From NCBI RefSeq assembly GCF_014207185.1, contig NZ_JACHCP010000001.1, forward strand, positions 62,001 through 126,000: a stretch of 64,000 nt of DNA, given 5' to 3'. Origin of the DNA: Rhodanobacter sp. A1T4 (GTDB lineage Bacteria > Pseudomonadota > Gammaproteobacteria > Xanthomonadales > Rhodanobacteraceae). Of this stretch, positions 34,944 to 43,423 are shown one piece after another. The stretch's first letter is position 1. Every line of letters starts with the position of its first letter. The position numbers and the translations under genes were made by a program. Below the pieces are notes generated by a model. The model saw nothing but the letters and a program-made list of their open reading frames with translations, had not been told where the DNA came from and ran no database searches.

Positions 34944-35099
34944 ATGAAATTCGAGACCTTGATGCTGCAGAGTCTTTTCGCCGCCTGCCTGCTGATCTGC
35001 CTGCTGACCTTGGGTGCCATGCTCACTTCGCAAATAACCGTGCCGAGCGTTGTGGTCAGCCATGCTCCCGTTGCGGCCATCGAAAGCTTGCTGAGCTGA
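34944..35099 (+). CDS. 51-residue membrane or secreted peptide under sigma-54 control
   Basis: A short gene: MKFETLMLQS, then one hydrophobic helix (LFAACLLICLLTLGAMLTSQ), then ITVPSVVVSH and a short Ala-rich end. GGAG lies eight bases before the ATG. A sigma-54 promoter and TGTCCG sites precede it in standard spacing. The helix could be a membrane anchor or a signal sequence that releases a peptide of about 22 residues. I do not know the family. The regulator gene (an enhancer-binding protein) is not in this window. A small signalling or stress peptide is a reasonable guess only. Confidence 0.65.
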   Translation: MKFETLMLQSLFAACLLICLLTLGAMLTSQITVPSVVVSHAPVAAIESLLS

Positions 35100-35193
35100 G
35101 TCACCGACGCAAGCATGAGGCATGCTAAATAGCTCGGGCAGGTAACCCCGCATTGAAACGCGGACAGATGTCATCCATCAAGGAGTAGTCCAC

Positions 35194-35721
35194 TTGGCTG
35201 TGAATCAATTCAGTAAAGCCGCATTGGCTGCCTATTTTCTTGCTCAACTTGCGTGGGGGATAACGCCGGCCTATGCCCAGTCGGAAAGTGATGACGCGGC
35301 ACTGACACGCACTATCACTGCGCTCGATGCGAAGGTTTTCGATGCATACAACAGCTGCGATCTGAAGGCGTTTGGCAGCTACTTCTCGCCAACGGTCGAG
35401 TTTTATCACGACAAAGGCGGCGTGACCTATGACCGCGAAACGGTTGTCATGAACACCCGCAAGTACATCTGCGACAAAGTGCACCGGGAGTTGATTCAAG
35501 GGTCTCTCAAAGTCTATCCAGTCAAGGACTATGGTGCCATTGAGGAGGGCGAACACATTTTCTGTGAGATAAAAACAGGTGCATGCGAGGGCGCCGCCAA
35601 GTTTCTGATGATTTGGCAGAACACGGATGGAAAATGGTTGATGACGCGAGTCATCAGCTATGGACATCGGGCCTTGTTGCCGGCTGAAAAGGAAGCGCTC
35701 AAATTGCAAAGTCATCCCTGA
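35194..35721 (+). CDS. Secreted NTF2-like (SnoaL/DUF4440-type) protein
   Basis: A 175-residue protein with a signal peptide (cleavage after PAYA) and an NTF2-like cone fold: helix TITALDAKVFDAYNSCDLKA, strand VEFYHDKGGVTYDR, and closing strands ending WLMTRVISYGHR. It begins with TTG, eight bases after AAGGAG. Such domains act as enzymes or ligand binders; the specific role is unknown. It follows the sigma-54 peptide gene by 94 bases but may have its own promoter. Confidence 0.75.
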   Translation: MAVNQFSKAALAAYFLAQLAWGITPAYAQSESDDAALTRTITALDAKVFDAYNSCDLKAFGSYFSPTVEFYHDKGGVTYDRETVVMNTRKYICDKVHRELIQGSLKVYPVKDYGAIEEGEHIFCEIKTGACEGAAKFLMIWQNTDGKWLMTRVISYGHRALLPAEKEALKLQSHP

Positions 35722-35910
35722 CATGAGCGCTTCACCCACGATAGGTTGTGTGTCAGGGATCCTGATTGCCACTGGCTCTCGTCGCCACCGTGGTGGTGAG
35801 TTACGCAGAGCCTGACAACGCATCCAGCTGGACGGGTGTGCCGCTCAACTCAGGAATTGGCAGATAGGGTCACGTCTTCAGTGCGTCGGAACTTAAGGGC
35901 GCGGCAACTA

Positions 35911-37920
35911 CTAGCGATAGCGAACCAGTGCATCGCCGAGGGCTTCCTTCAGCGGAGCCAGCCAGGGCTCGTATTTCGTCCACTGATCGACGCCATCGCG
36001 GAAGATCGGTTGACGTACCTGTTCCGAGCTGGCCGTGCGCACGCTGCGCGCCGTCTTGTAGAACTCAAGGCAGGATGGCTCGAATGTCAGTCCGCAGAAA
36101 TCGAGAATCCGCCGCACGTTGCTCTCGAGATCGTCGACAACATCCTCATGATGGATACGCAGTACGCGGCCCGGCAGTACCTCGTCCCAGTGTTGCATGA
36201 CATCGAGATAGGTCCGGTAGTAACGCGCGATATCCTCGACGCTGTAGGCGAATTCCTGACCCGTCGCAAAGAGCTGTTTCAGATTGCTGAAACAGCAGGC
36301 GATCGGTTCGCGCCGGACGTCGATGATCTTCGCGTTGGGCAGGATCAGATGGATCAGGCCGATATGCCGGAAGTTGTTCGGCATCTTGTCGATGAAGTAC
36401 GGCTTGTTCCCGCGATAGATGCGGGTATCGCTCAAGTACGTTTCGCCAAGCCGCAGAAAATCCTCGGGCGCGAGATCCGTCAGTCCGCCCGGATAACGCG
36501 GGCTGTCGAGGTCGAGTTCCCGTCCTTGCAGGTCGAGCACCATGCGTGGAATCTCGCCCAACTCATGGGTACCTTCGACGCGTGAATGGGATGCCAGTAT
36601 CTGCTCGATCAAGGTGGAGCCGGCACGCGGCAGCCCGACGATGAAGATCGGGTCCGGGCGCTGATCGCCAAAGCCTTCGCGGCTGGCGAAGAACTCACGC
36701 GTGCAGACTTCTATCTGCTGGCGCGTGTTGGTTTCGATGATCTCGGCACGGTAGCGGCTCTCGGATCGTTTGAGTGCGTTGCCCCGGCTGTAATAAGGCC
36801 ACGATTCGGCGTAATCACCGCGATCCTCGAACGCCTTGCCGAGCGCGAAACACAGATGGTAGCGATCGACGACTGGTGTGGTCGGTGCTGCTTCCGCAGC
36901 GCGCATGCGGGTGATTTCCTCATCAGTGAAGCGATACGTTTTCAGGTTCGCCAGGCTCCAGTAAGCGTCACCGAAATCAGGACGAGCCACTGCCGCGGCG
37001 CGATAGGCCCCGATCGATTCCGCCTGTCGCCCCTGCGTCTTCAGCGAATGCGCGAGCGACAGATGCAGGTCGGCCGCGCCGGGCAGCTCTTGCAGAAGAT
37101 TCTGGTACAGCGTGATGGCGCGATCGTGTTCACCCAAGCCGACGCTCGCGCTGGCGTATAGCGCCCGGTAATCGAGATGATTTGGCTCGATCGCAAGCAG
37201 CTTCTCGGCCTCTTCGCAGGCACGCTGATACAGATGTCGCTCGAGCAGTACGGATGCATAGTCGTAGCGTGCCGCACGATAATCCGGGGCGATCTTCAGT
37301 ACGGCGTCGAGCAGTATTTCGGCATCGTCGAGTACGTCGCGCGCAAGGCCGATACGCGCGAGCAGGCGCATCCCCTCGACATCGTTGCCCGCTTTGAGCA
37401 GATAGGCGCGGATGACCTGTTCGGCAGGTTCAAGTTCGCCGTCCGAGAAATGGCTGGTCGCGCGCACGACATCGGGCGCCATGCGCTTGAGCGTGGCGAC
37501 GTGCGAGGCGGCGGTCGCCGCGTTGGCGGCATCGCCCGTCATGCGGTAAAGGCCTTCGAGAAGGTTCCAGCTCGAGGGCAGCGCTGGATTGATATTTACC
37601 GCACGCAGCAGCGCATCGATCGCGTGCGGCGCATCGCGCAGCACCACGTAACAGTGGCCGCGCTCCTCGTACACACGACTGTAATGAGGGTGTTCCTGTT
37701 CCATCCGCGCCAGCGTTTGCAACGCGGCGTCGATCTGTCCCAGATAGCGTTGATTGCGGGCTACGAGATAGAGCACCTCGTAATGGTCTGGCGCCTCGGT
37801 CAGCAACGCCTGCGCTGCCTGCAAGGCATGCGCGTACTGCCCGTCCACGTGGAGCTGGCGGATGTGCTGGATTTGAAGCTCCAGCGGCGAGAAGATTGGA
37901 TCGGTTGCCGTAGCGTTCAT
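35911..37920 (-). CDS. TPR-repeat sulfotransferase
   Basis: A 669-residue protein. About ten tetratricopeptide-like helix pairs fill the first 380 residues. The C-terminal sulfotransferase domain starts with the PAPS-binding loop IFIVGLPRAGSTLIEQIL (residues about 425-442), followed by a 3'-phosphate site around IDVRREPIACCFSNLKQLFA. TPR-linked sulfotransferases may sulfate proteins or glycans. It is downstream of a TonB-dependent receptor gene on the same strand with a terminator between, a neighbour pair I believe is common in Xanthomonadales. ATG at 37920 preferred; a TTG at 37929 is possible. No strong ribosome site is visible. Confidence 0.88.
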   Translation of the reverse strand: MNATATDPIFSPLELQIQHIRQLHVDGQYAHALQAAQALLTEAPDHYEVLYLVARNQRYLGQIDAALQTLARMEQEHPHYSRVYEERGHCYVVLRDAPHAIDALLRAVNINPALPSSWNLLEGLYRMTGDAANAATAASHVATLKRMAPDVVRATSHFSDGELEPAEQVIRAYLLKAGNDVEGMRLLARIGLARDVLDDAEILLDAVLKIAPDYRAARYDYASVLLERHLYQRACEEAEKLLAIEPNHLDYRALYASASVGLGEHDRAITLYQNLLQELPGAADLHLSLAHSLKTQGRQAESIGAYRAAAVARPDFGDAYWSLANLKTYRFTDEEITRMRAAEAAPTTPVVDRYHLCFALGKAFEDRGDYAESWPYYSRGNALKRSESRYRAEIIETNTRQQIEVCTREFFASREGFGDQRPDPIFIVGLPRAGSTLIEQILASHSRVEGTHELGEIPRMVLDLQGRELDLDSPRYPGGLTDLAPEDFLRLGETYLSDTRIYRGNKPYFIDKMPNNFRHIGLIHLILPNAKIIDVRREPIACCFSNLKQLFATGQEFAYSVEDIARYYRTYLDVMQHWDEVLPGRVLRIHHEDVVDDLESNVRRILDFCGLTFEPSCLEFYKTARSVRTASSEQVRQPIFRDGVDQWTKYEPWLAPLKEALGDALVRYR

Positions 37921-37940
37921 GGGGACCAAGGAAAACCATT

Positions 37941-37974
37941 AAAAATGGGGGCAGGCTTGAAGCCCACCCCCATT
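37941..37974 (-). terminator. Rho-independent terminator between receptor and sulfotransferase genes
   Basis: On the minus strand AATGGGGG and CCCCCATT form an eight-pair stem, extended inside by AGCC/GGCT with a small bulge, followed by five Ts. It lies about 20 bases before the sulfotransferase start and about 180 after the receptor stop. Confidence 0.7.
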
Positions 37975-38156
37975 CTATTTGCATCGACTTCGGGCGACGT
38001 TAGCTTAGAGCCTGCCTACGATCCCTGCGCAGCCCGCTTTGCGCCTGAGCGGCCGCCATGCGACAACGCGCGAGCCAGTCTGGCGCTGCACCACGCACTG
38101 CCACCTGACGGCCGCTCAGATACAACGCGAACTGCACAGAGACCGTAGACAGACTC

Positions 38157-40823
38157 TTAGAACTTGAAGCCCATCTTCAGACCGATGACGCGCGGATGTA
38201 TCGGCACCTGCGACTCGATGAACTGGGCCGAGGACGTAAACACGCTGGCATGGCTGTTGTTGAGGTTGGTGCCGTAAAGCGACACGTTCCAGTTGTCCTT
38301 GGCCACACCCACCGATGCGTCGACGGTGTTGTAACCGGCCTGCAGGTAACGCAACTCCACCGTGGTGATATCCGTCACGCCCGCGCCGCTCGGATAGGTG
38401 GCCGGCTGGTTGTACATCGAACCGGTGCGGTTCGCCCCAATTTGCCAGAAAGCCTTGTAGCCGCCGCCGAATTCCCAGTCGTAACGGAAGCGCATATTGA
38501 ACTGCGAACGGGGCGAGAACGCCGGCGTGCTGCCCACGTCGCCGAACGGATTGGCGAACGACGACTCGGCGCCAATGGCTCCGGTTTCGACGATGCACGA
38601 GTTATAGCCGGCCGACCCCGGAATATTGTTGACCAGGCACGGTGAGTTGGTCTGTTTGGCATGGTTGAGCGAACCGGAGCCGATAAGGGACAGGCCATCG
38701 GTAATGCGCGCTTGGAATTGCAGTTCCAGACCCTGCACCTTGTAGTTCGGCCCGTTGACCGCGAAGGTGGTGTTACCCAGCACCAACGGATTGAAGAACT
38801 GCATCTGCACGTTGTCCCACCGCATGTCATACAGTGAGCCGTTGATCAGCAGGCGGTCATCGAGAAACTCGGTTTTGAAGCCGATTTCGTTGTTGGTCAG
38901 CGTGTCGGGCGCGTAGCTGATCGGTTTCTTGTACTGCGGCTCGCCATCGAGCTTAGCCACGTCCGAGGACGTGCGGTTGAAACCACCCGGACGGAAGCCT
39001 TGCGAGAAGGTGTAATACACCATCGTGTCCGGCGTGATGTGCCACGTCAGGTTCGCATTGCTCTTAAAGCCATGGTAGGTGGTGTGGGAATTTATCACCG
39101 TGTCATCGCCCACATAGGTACCGTTGGGGACGTTCACCTGGGCGCTGGTGGTATAGAACTCCGTACCGGTCTCCCACTCGGAGTAGTGGTAATAGCGCGT
39201 GCCGGCGGTCGCGGTCAGGACATCCGGGATGATGTCATACGACATCGAACCGAACGCGGCCTCCTGCTTGTAACCGCGCTTCGCGTTTTCACCGAAGGCC
39301 GTGCCAGCGGGGAGCACGACACCCGGCGAGGACTCTGCAACGGCTACGCAGGGATTACCGCCGGCGAGAGCACTGGCGAGGTTTTGCGGCGTACAGGACG
39401 GAATCGTGTTGTAGTTGAAACGCATGTGATCGTCGATGTTGAAGTCTTCATAGTACAGACCACCGATGACACGGAAGCGATAGTCTTCCGGTGTGCTCAG
39501 CCGCAGCTCGTGGCTCTGGTGCGTGCTGGTCACGTGGTCGTTCCAATAGCCGGCCGGCGAATAGCAGACCGGCTTGCCGGCGCTGGAAATGCCCGCCGAA
39601 GTACCGGTGCATTGGTAGTACATGCCACCCGCGCTGCGCGAATAGTTGGTGTAATCCTGCTGCTCGCTGATGCGGCGATTGGTGTAGCCACCGGTGTACA
39701 CCACCGAAAGGTCGCCGATCTGGCCGTTCAACGTCCAGGCGGTGTTGGTGTCATGGTCATTGTTCCAGGCCGGCACGAACGCGGTGATCTGGTTGGTGCC
39801 AAGCGTCTGGCCGTCCGCACCCACCGGATACGTCGAGGACTGCCCCTTGGCATCCAGGTTCTGGTAGCTCTCGGCGACCAGGAGGTTCCAGTCGTCGTTG
39901 ATCTTCCACAGTCCGGACAGGCGCGCTCCTTGGGTATCGACCGGATTCCAGTTGTTTTGCGCCACGGAATAGTTGTTGAAAACCGAGGTGCCGCCGGCGG
40001 CCACATAGGGAGCCATCGCACCGCCGCCGTCTGTGGGCTGACGGGTGAACGTGCTCGGCACGTTGTCGATGTAACCGCCCTGATGATCGTTGTAGATCAC
40101 GCCGCGTAAAGCGAAGGTGCCGGGAATGATCGGCAGATTCAGCACCGCATTGGCCGAATTGTTCGGAGCGCCACCGGCGGTCACACTGGTACTGGCTTCG
40201 GCGCTGCCGCTGACCTTGTCGAGATTCGGCTTGTTGGTGATGTAGCGCACGGCGCCGGCTTCGGCGCCGCCACCGAACAGGGTGCCCTGCGGGCCTTCGA
40301 GCACTTCGACGCGCTCCATGTCGACCATATAGATATCGAGGTTACGTGCGGGGAACTGCATGGACTGGTCGTCGAGATAGACGGCCACGTTCGGGAACGG
40401 TGCGATGGTCGCGCTGGACTGGTTGCCAAGGAAGCCGGTGCTCAGACCGCGCATGTAGATGTTGCCCTGGCCCGGGCCGTTTGCGGCAAAGGTCACGTTG
40501 GGCAGGTATTTGATCAGGTCATTGAATGACGTGACATTCAACTGCTGCAAAGTGTTGCCGGTGAAGGCCTGAATCGTGATCGGAACGGCCTGGATGTCTT
40601 GGGTGGTGTGCTGAGCCGTCACTGTTACCGTCTGCAGCGTGTTCGCATTGGACGGGCTAGCGGCGTTGGCCGGCGTCGCGTCGGGCGAGCTTGCTGCAGG
40701 CGACGTGGCACCGAGGGTGGCGGTTGGTGCGCTGTTGGTGGGTGTGGTGTTATCAGCGGCATAGGACACGGGGGTCGCAGCGAGCGCAGTCAGCACCGCG
40801 AAGGCGATCTTATTGACTTTCAA
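38157..40823 (-). CDS. TonB-dependent outer-membrane receptor
   Basis: An 888-residue receptor with signal peptide (MKVNKIAFAVLTALAATPVS), an unusually long Ala/Pro/Ser/Thr linker (residues 24-62), a TonB-box-like LQTVTVTAQ, a plug domain (about 70-190, including VEVLEGPQGTLFGGGAEAGA) and a 22-strand barrel ending with a terminal Phe (GLKMGFKF). It belongs to the large group of receptors related to iron-siderophore and to glycan or organic-substrate receptors; the ligand is unknown. The sulfotransferase gene follows on the same strand. Confidence 0.93.
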   Translation of the reverse strand: MKVNKIAFAVLTALAATPVSYAADNTTPTNSAPTATLGATSPAASSPDATPANAASPSNANTLQTVTVTAQHTTQDIQAVPITIQAFTGNTLQQLNVTSFNDLIKYLPNVTFAANGPGQGNIYMRGLSTGFLGNQSSATIAPFPNVAVYLDDQSMQFPARNLDIYMVDMERVEVLEGPQGTLFGGGAEAGAVRYITNKPNLDKVSGSAEASTSVTAGGAPNNSANAVLNLPIIPGTFALRGVIYNDHQGGYIDNVPSTFTRQPTDGGGAMAPYVAAGGTSVFNNYSVAQNNWNPVDTQGARLSGLWKINDDWNLLVAESYQNLDAKGQSSTYPVGADGQTLGTNQITAFVPAWNNDHDTNTAWTLNGQIGDLSVVYTGGYTNRRISEQQDYTNYSRSAGGMYYQCTGTSAGISSAGKPVCYSPAGYWNDHVTSTHQSHELRLSTPEDYRFRVIGGLYYEDFNIDDHMRFNYNTIPSCTPQNLASALAGGNPCVAVAESSPGVVLPAGTAFGENAKRGYKQEAAFGSMSYDIIPDVLTATAGTRYYHYSEWETGTEFYTTSAQVNVPNGTYVGDDTVINSHTTYHGFKSNANLTWHITPDTMVYYTFSQGFRPGGFNRTSSDVAKLDGEPQYKKPISYAPDTLTNNEIGFKTEFLDDRLLINGSLYDMRWDNVQMQFFNPLVLGNTTFAVNGPNYKVQGLELQFQARITDGLSLIGSGSLNHAKQTNSPCLVNNIPGSAGYNSCIVETGAIGAESSFANPFGDVGSTPAFSPRSQFNMRFRYDWEFGGGYKAFWQIGANRTGSMYNQPATYPSGAGVTDITTVELRYLQAGYNTVDASVGVAKDNWNVSLYGTNLNNSHASVFTSSAQFIESQVPIHPRVIGLKMGFKF

Positions 40824-41122
40824 GGGTCTCTCCAGATGGTCTGTAACTGAGTGTCACAACGACGCGGATGGCGCCGCTGACGGCATGGCGGGTGTGGAGT
40901 TGTTGGGTCGCGCTGGAAACAGAAAAGCGGCAAGCAGAGCAATGCGTGGTGGAGCGCGGAGCAACGCGATAAAGCACCCTTGAGGTGAGTGGAAAGATTT
41001 AAGCGTTCCCCTAGGCACGCCTTGCAGATGACGGCCCTCCCATTTCAACTGAATCTGATTGCACAAATGTTGTGCAGATATTTCACCGTGACTTCGCGGA
41101 AGCGACATCCTTGGCTACTTAT

Positions 41123-41479
41123 CTAGATCGCCTCGTCTAAGGGGATGTCCAGACGCCGCTGTAGTGCATCAACTCCAAGGCACATGTTGGCAGTGGGCTT
41201 TCTCATGACGAATCGAAAGAGATTGCGAGTCAGCGCGAAATCGGCATCGTGCGTTGCTTCCGTCAATCGCTCCCCGATATGAAGGTGCAGATGTCCCTCT
41301 AACCATCGGCCTGCATGTTGCAGTGGATCATTGTGTTCTTGCCGAAATAAATTGCGGGCCGGTGGAGAGGACGAGGTCATCGACGCCACACATTCGATCG
41401 AATCAGCCTGCGTCAGCAGCGACACCCGGTGCGCACGTGCGGGTGAGTGGTATTCATGGTTCTTCCTATGGCTTGTCAC
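41123..41479 (-). CDS. Doubtful small protein
   Basis: A frame of 118 codons in the long gap between the receptor gene and the ClC gene (40824-41798). The second half (ADFALTRNLFRFVMRKPTAN and on) has plausible protein character, the first does not. No clear ribosome site or family. The rest of the gap shows no convincing gene; it should contain the receptor promoter, which I could not pinpoint. Confidence 0.25.
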   Translation of the reverse strand: MTSHRKNHEYHSPARAHRVSLLTQADSIECVASMTSSSPPARNLFRQEHNDPLQHAGRWLEGHLHLHIGERLTEATHDADFALTRNLFRFVMRKPTANMCLGVDALQRRLDIPLDEAI

Positions 41480-41798
41480 AAATGTCTAGTTATCTATGAG
41501 TCACGTGCGAAGCATTCCAGCAGCACCGCGTGCTGCTGCCATGACGGGCGATAGACAAGCTAAGGAAGTGGTATGAGCGAAGCGGCAATCGGCGCTTTGA
41601 CGGGTGGTTTCTTTCCAGTGGGGGAATACTATCGAGCAACGTAGAAGGACGTCGCCATGCAACGACTCGTTGCCTTGAATGGGGTTTGACGTGACGTTGG
41701 TACCTGTCTCTTTGCCGGAGGTCTTCAGCTTGATCGTTCTAAAAGATGTTGGTCGAATACTTCTCCCCGAGCCTCGGTGACTTCCGGAGAACACCATC

Positions 41799-43115
41799 GT
41801 GAGTGACAGCGAGAAAATTTCAGTAGGGCCATCGGGGACACGTTCAAATACGCCCATGTTCATTCTTGTTGGCGTCACGGTTTGCATAGGCGTAGGGGCA
41901 GGGCTGGGTGGCATGGCATTGGCCTTGCTGCTGCATTTTCTTCAGCACCTCGCCTACGGATACAGCATGGGCGCGGTGATGGGTTCGCAAAGCTTTCTGC
42001 AGGGCGTGACGGCATCTGCGCCGGTGCGTCGAGTCTTGGTGTTGCTGATATGTGGTTGTGTGGCGGGTCTTGGCTGGTGGGCGGTCTATCGCCTGGGGCG
42101 ACCGCTAGTGAGCATCGGCAAGGCGATCAAGGCAGACGATCCGCGCATGCCGGTCGCCACGACGGTTGCACACGCCTTGCTGCAGATCATCACCGTGGCG
42201 CTCGGCTCACCGCTCGGCCGCGAAGTGGCACCGCGAGAGATCGGAGCCACGTTCGCAGGGTGGTTGTCGCACCGTATCGGTCTGACTGCGCAGGAAAGCC
42301 GGATCATGGTCGCGTGCGGTGCGGGTGCGGGTCTCGCGGCTGTCTATAACGTACCGCTCGGCGGCGCCATCTTCGTGCTCGAAGTCTTGTTGGGCACATT
42401 CACTTCGGCGGTTGCGATCCCGGCGTTGCTTACATCGGTGATTGCGGCGGCGGTGGCGTGGATCGGGCTGGGCAACGATTCGCAATACACGGTCCCGCAC
42501 TTCCAGATCAGCTATTCCCTGGTCATCTGGTCGATCGTGATCGGACCTGTCTTCGGATTCCTCGCCTATTGGTTCTCTCGCTTGACTGCCGCTGCGCGTG
42601 CGAAAGCCCCGCGTGACTGGCGCTTGCTTCCCTGTTGCATGGTGGCGTTCGCCATCATTGGTCTGGTCGCGATTCCTTATCCGCAGCTGCTAGGCAACGG
42701 CAAGGGTCCGATCCAGCTGGGATTCAACGATGCTGTCAGCATTCCACTTGCCGTGACTTTGCTGCTGTTGAAACTTTTGGCCATAACGGGGAGCCTGCGC
42801 GCAGGTGCGGAGGGCGGTCAGCTGACGCCAGGGATGACGATCGGCGCGATGCTTGCGATCATCACCGGCGGTCTCTGGAACGCGGTATGTCCGGTGGTCC
42901 CATTGGGCACATTTGCCATCGTCGGTGCGGCGGCCTTTCTCGCTGCTTCGATGCGAATGCCGATCACCGCTATTGTGCTTGCCGTTGAATTCACCCATGT
43001 CGATCACGACTATCTGGTGCCGGTCCTCTTCGCTGTGGCCGGGTCCACCACAGCGCTGAGGATGTGCATCCGCCATTTTGATGCAAGCGCTTCAAGGGCT
43101 GTGTATCAACACTGA
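41799..43115 (+). CDS. ClC-family chloride channel/antiporter, divergent filter
   Basis: A 438-residue membrane protein with about ten to twelve helices. The second ClC signature (normally GREGP) reads GREVAPREIGA, still keeping the Glu used for gating. The third region reads GAEGGQLTPGMTIGAM, close to the usual GxFxP turn with Gln and Leu substituted. The first GSGIP motif is not seen in normal form. So it is a distant ClC; ion selectivity may differ. GTG start, nine bases after CCGGAG. Confidence 0.78.
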   Translation: MSDSEKISVGPSGTRSNTPMFILVGVTVCIGVGAGLGGMALALLLHFLQHLAYGYSMGAVMGSQSFLQGVTASAPVRRVLVLLICGCVAGLGWWAVYRLGRPLVSIGKAIKADDPRMPVATTVAHALLQIITVALGSPLGREVAPREIGATFAGWLSHRIGLTAQESRIMVACGAGAGLAAVYNVPLGGAIFVLEVLLGTFTSAVAIPALLTSVIAAAVAWIGLGNDSQYTVPHFQISYSLVIWSIVIGPVFGFLAYWFSRLTAAARAKAPRDWRLLPCCMVAFAIIGLVAIPYPQLLGNGKGPIQLGFNDAVSIPLAVTLLLLKLLAITGSLRAGAEGGQLTPGMTIGAMLAIITGGLWNAVCPVVPLGTFAIVGAAAFLAASMRMPITAIVLAVEFTHVDHDYLVPVLFAVAGSTTALRMCIRHFDASASRAVYQH

Positions 43116-43248
43116 TCCTCTGCAAGCGCGATAGGAATCAAGCTTGCGCGGCGATGATGAGCGCCAACACATGCTTGGTAATGACGAGTGTCCAATAAGA
43201 AGTGTTAACCACGATTATTGAAAGTCGCGGAGAGTACGATCCGTAAAC

Positions 43249-43305
43249 TCACGCTATCGAACGCAACAGCCCAACTTCCGCACGTAATGCGGTGCCATTG
43301 GTACT
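43249..43305 (-). pseudogene. C-terminal scrap of an SDR gene
   Basis: The minus strand ends STNGTALRAEVGLLRSIA followed by a stop. The intact SDR at 45081-45857 ends ATNGAALRAEGGLLRSIA. The two lie on either side of the oleate hydratase gene in the same orientation, so this is probably the remnant of a duplicate or of an older copy. Confidence 0.6.
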
Positions 43306-43423
43306 TGCTTCACCGAGCGTTGACGAGTCTCTTGCTCTCGAATAGTCACTTCGCTTCGAGCGATACAATCGTAGGTGCTTTTCGGTACATATCTCCGCGT
43401 GTTCCCCACAAGGCAGGTGACCC

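Noticed and set aside
37177-38148. 323-codon plus-strand frame opposite the TPR-sulfotransferase
   Set aside because: Shadow of the TPR region, running on into the terminator; no domain.
39000-40109. 369-codon plus-strand frame opposite the TonB receptor
   Set aside because: Rich in Arg, Gly, His and Val; it is the mirror of the receptor codons.
41501-41914. 137-codon minus-strand frame across the ClC start
   Set aside because: Overlaps a good start site and first helix of the ClC gene; no family.
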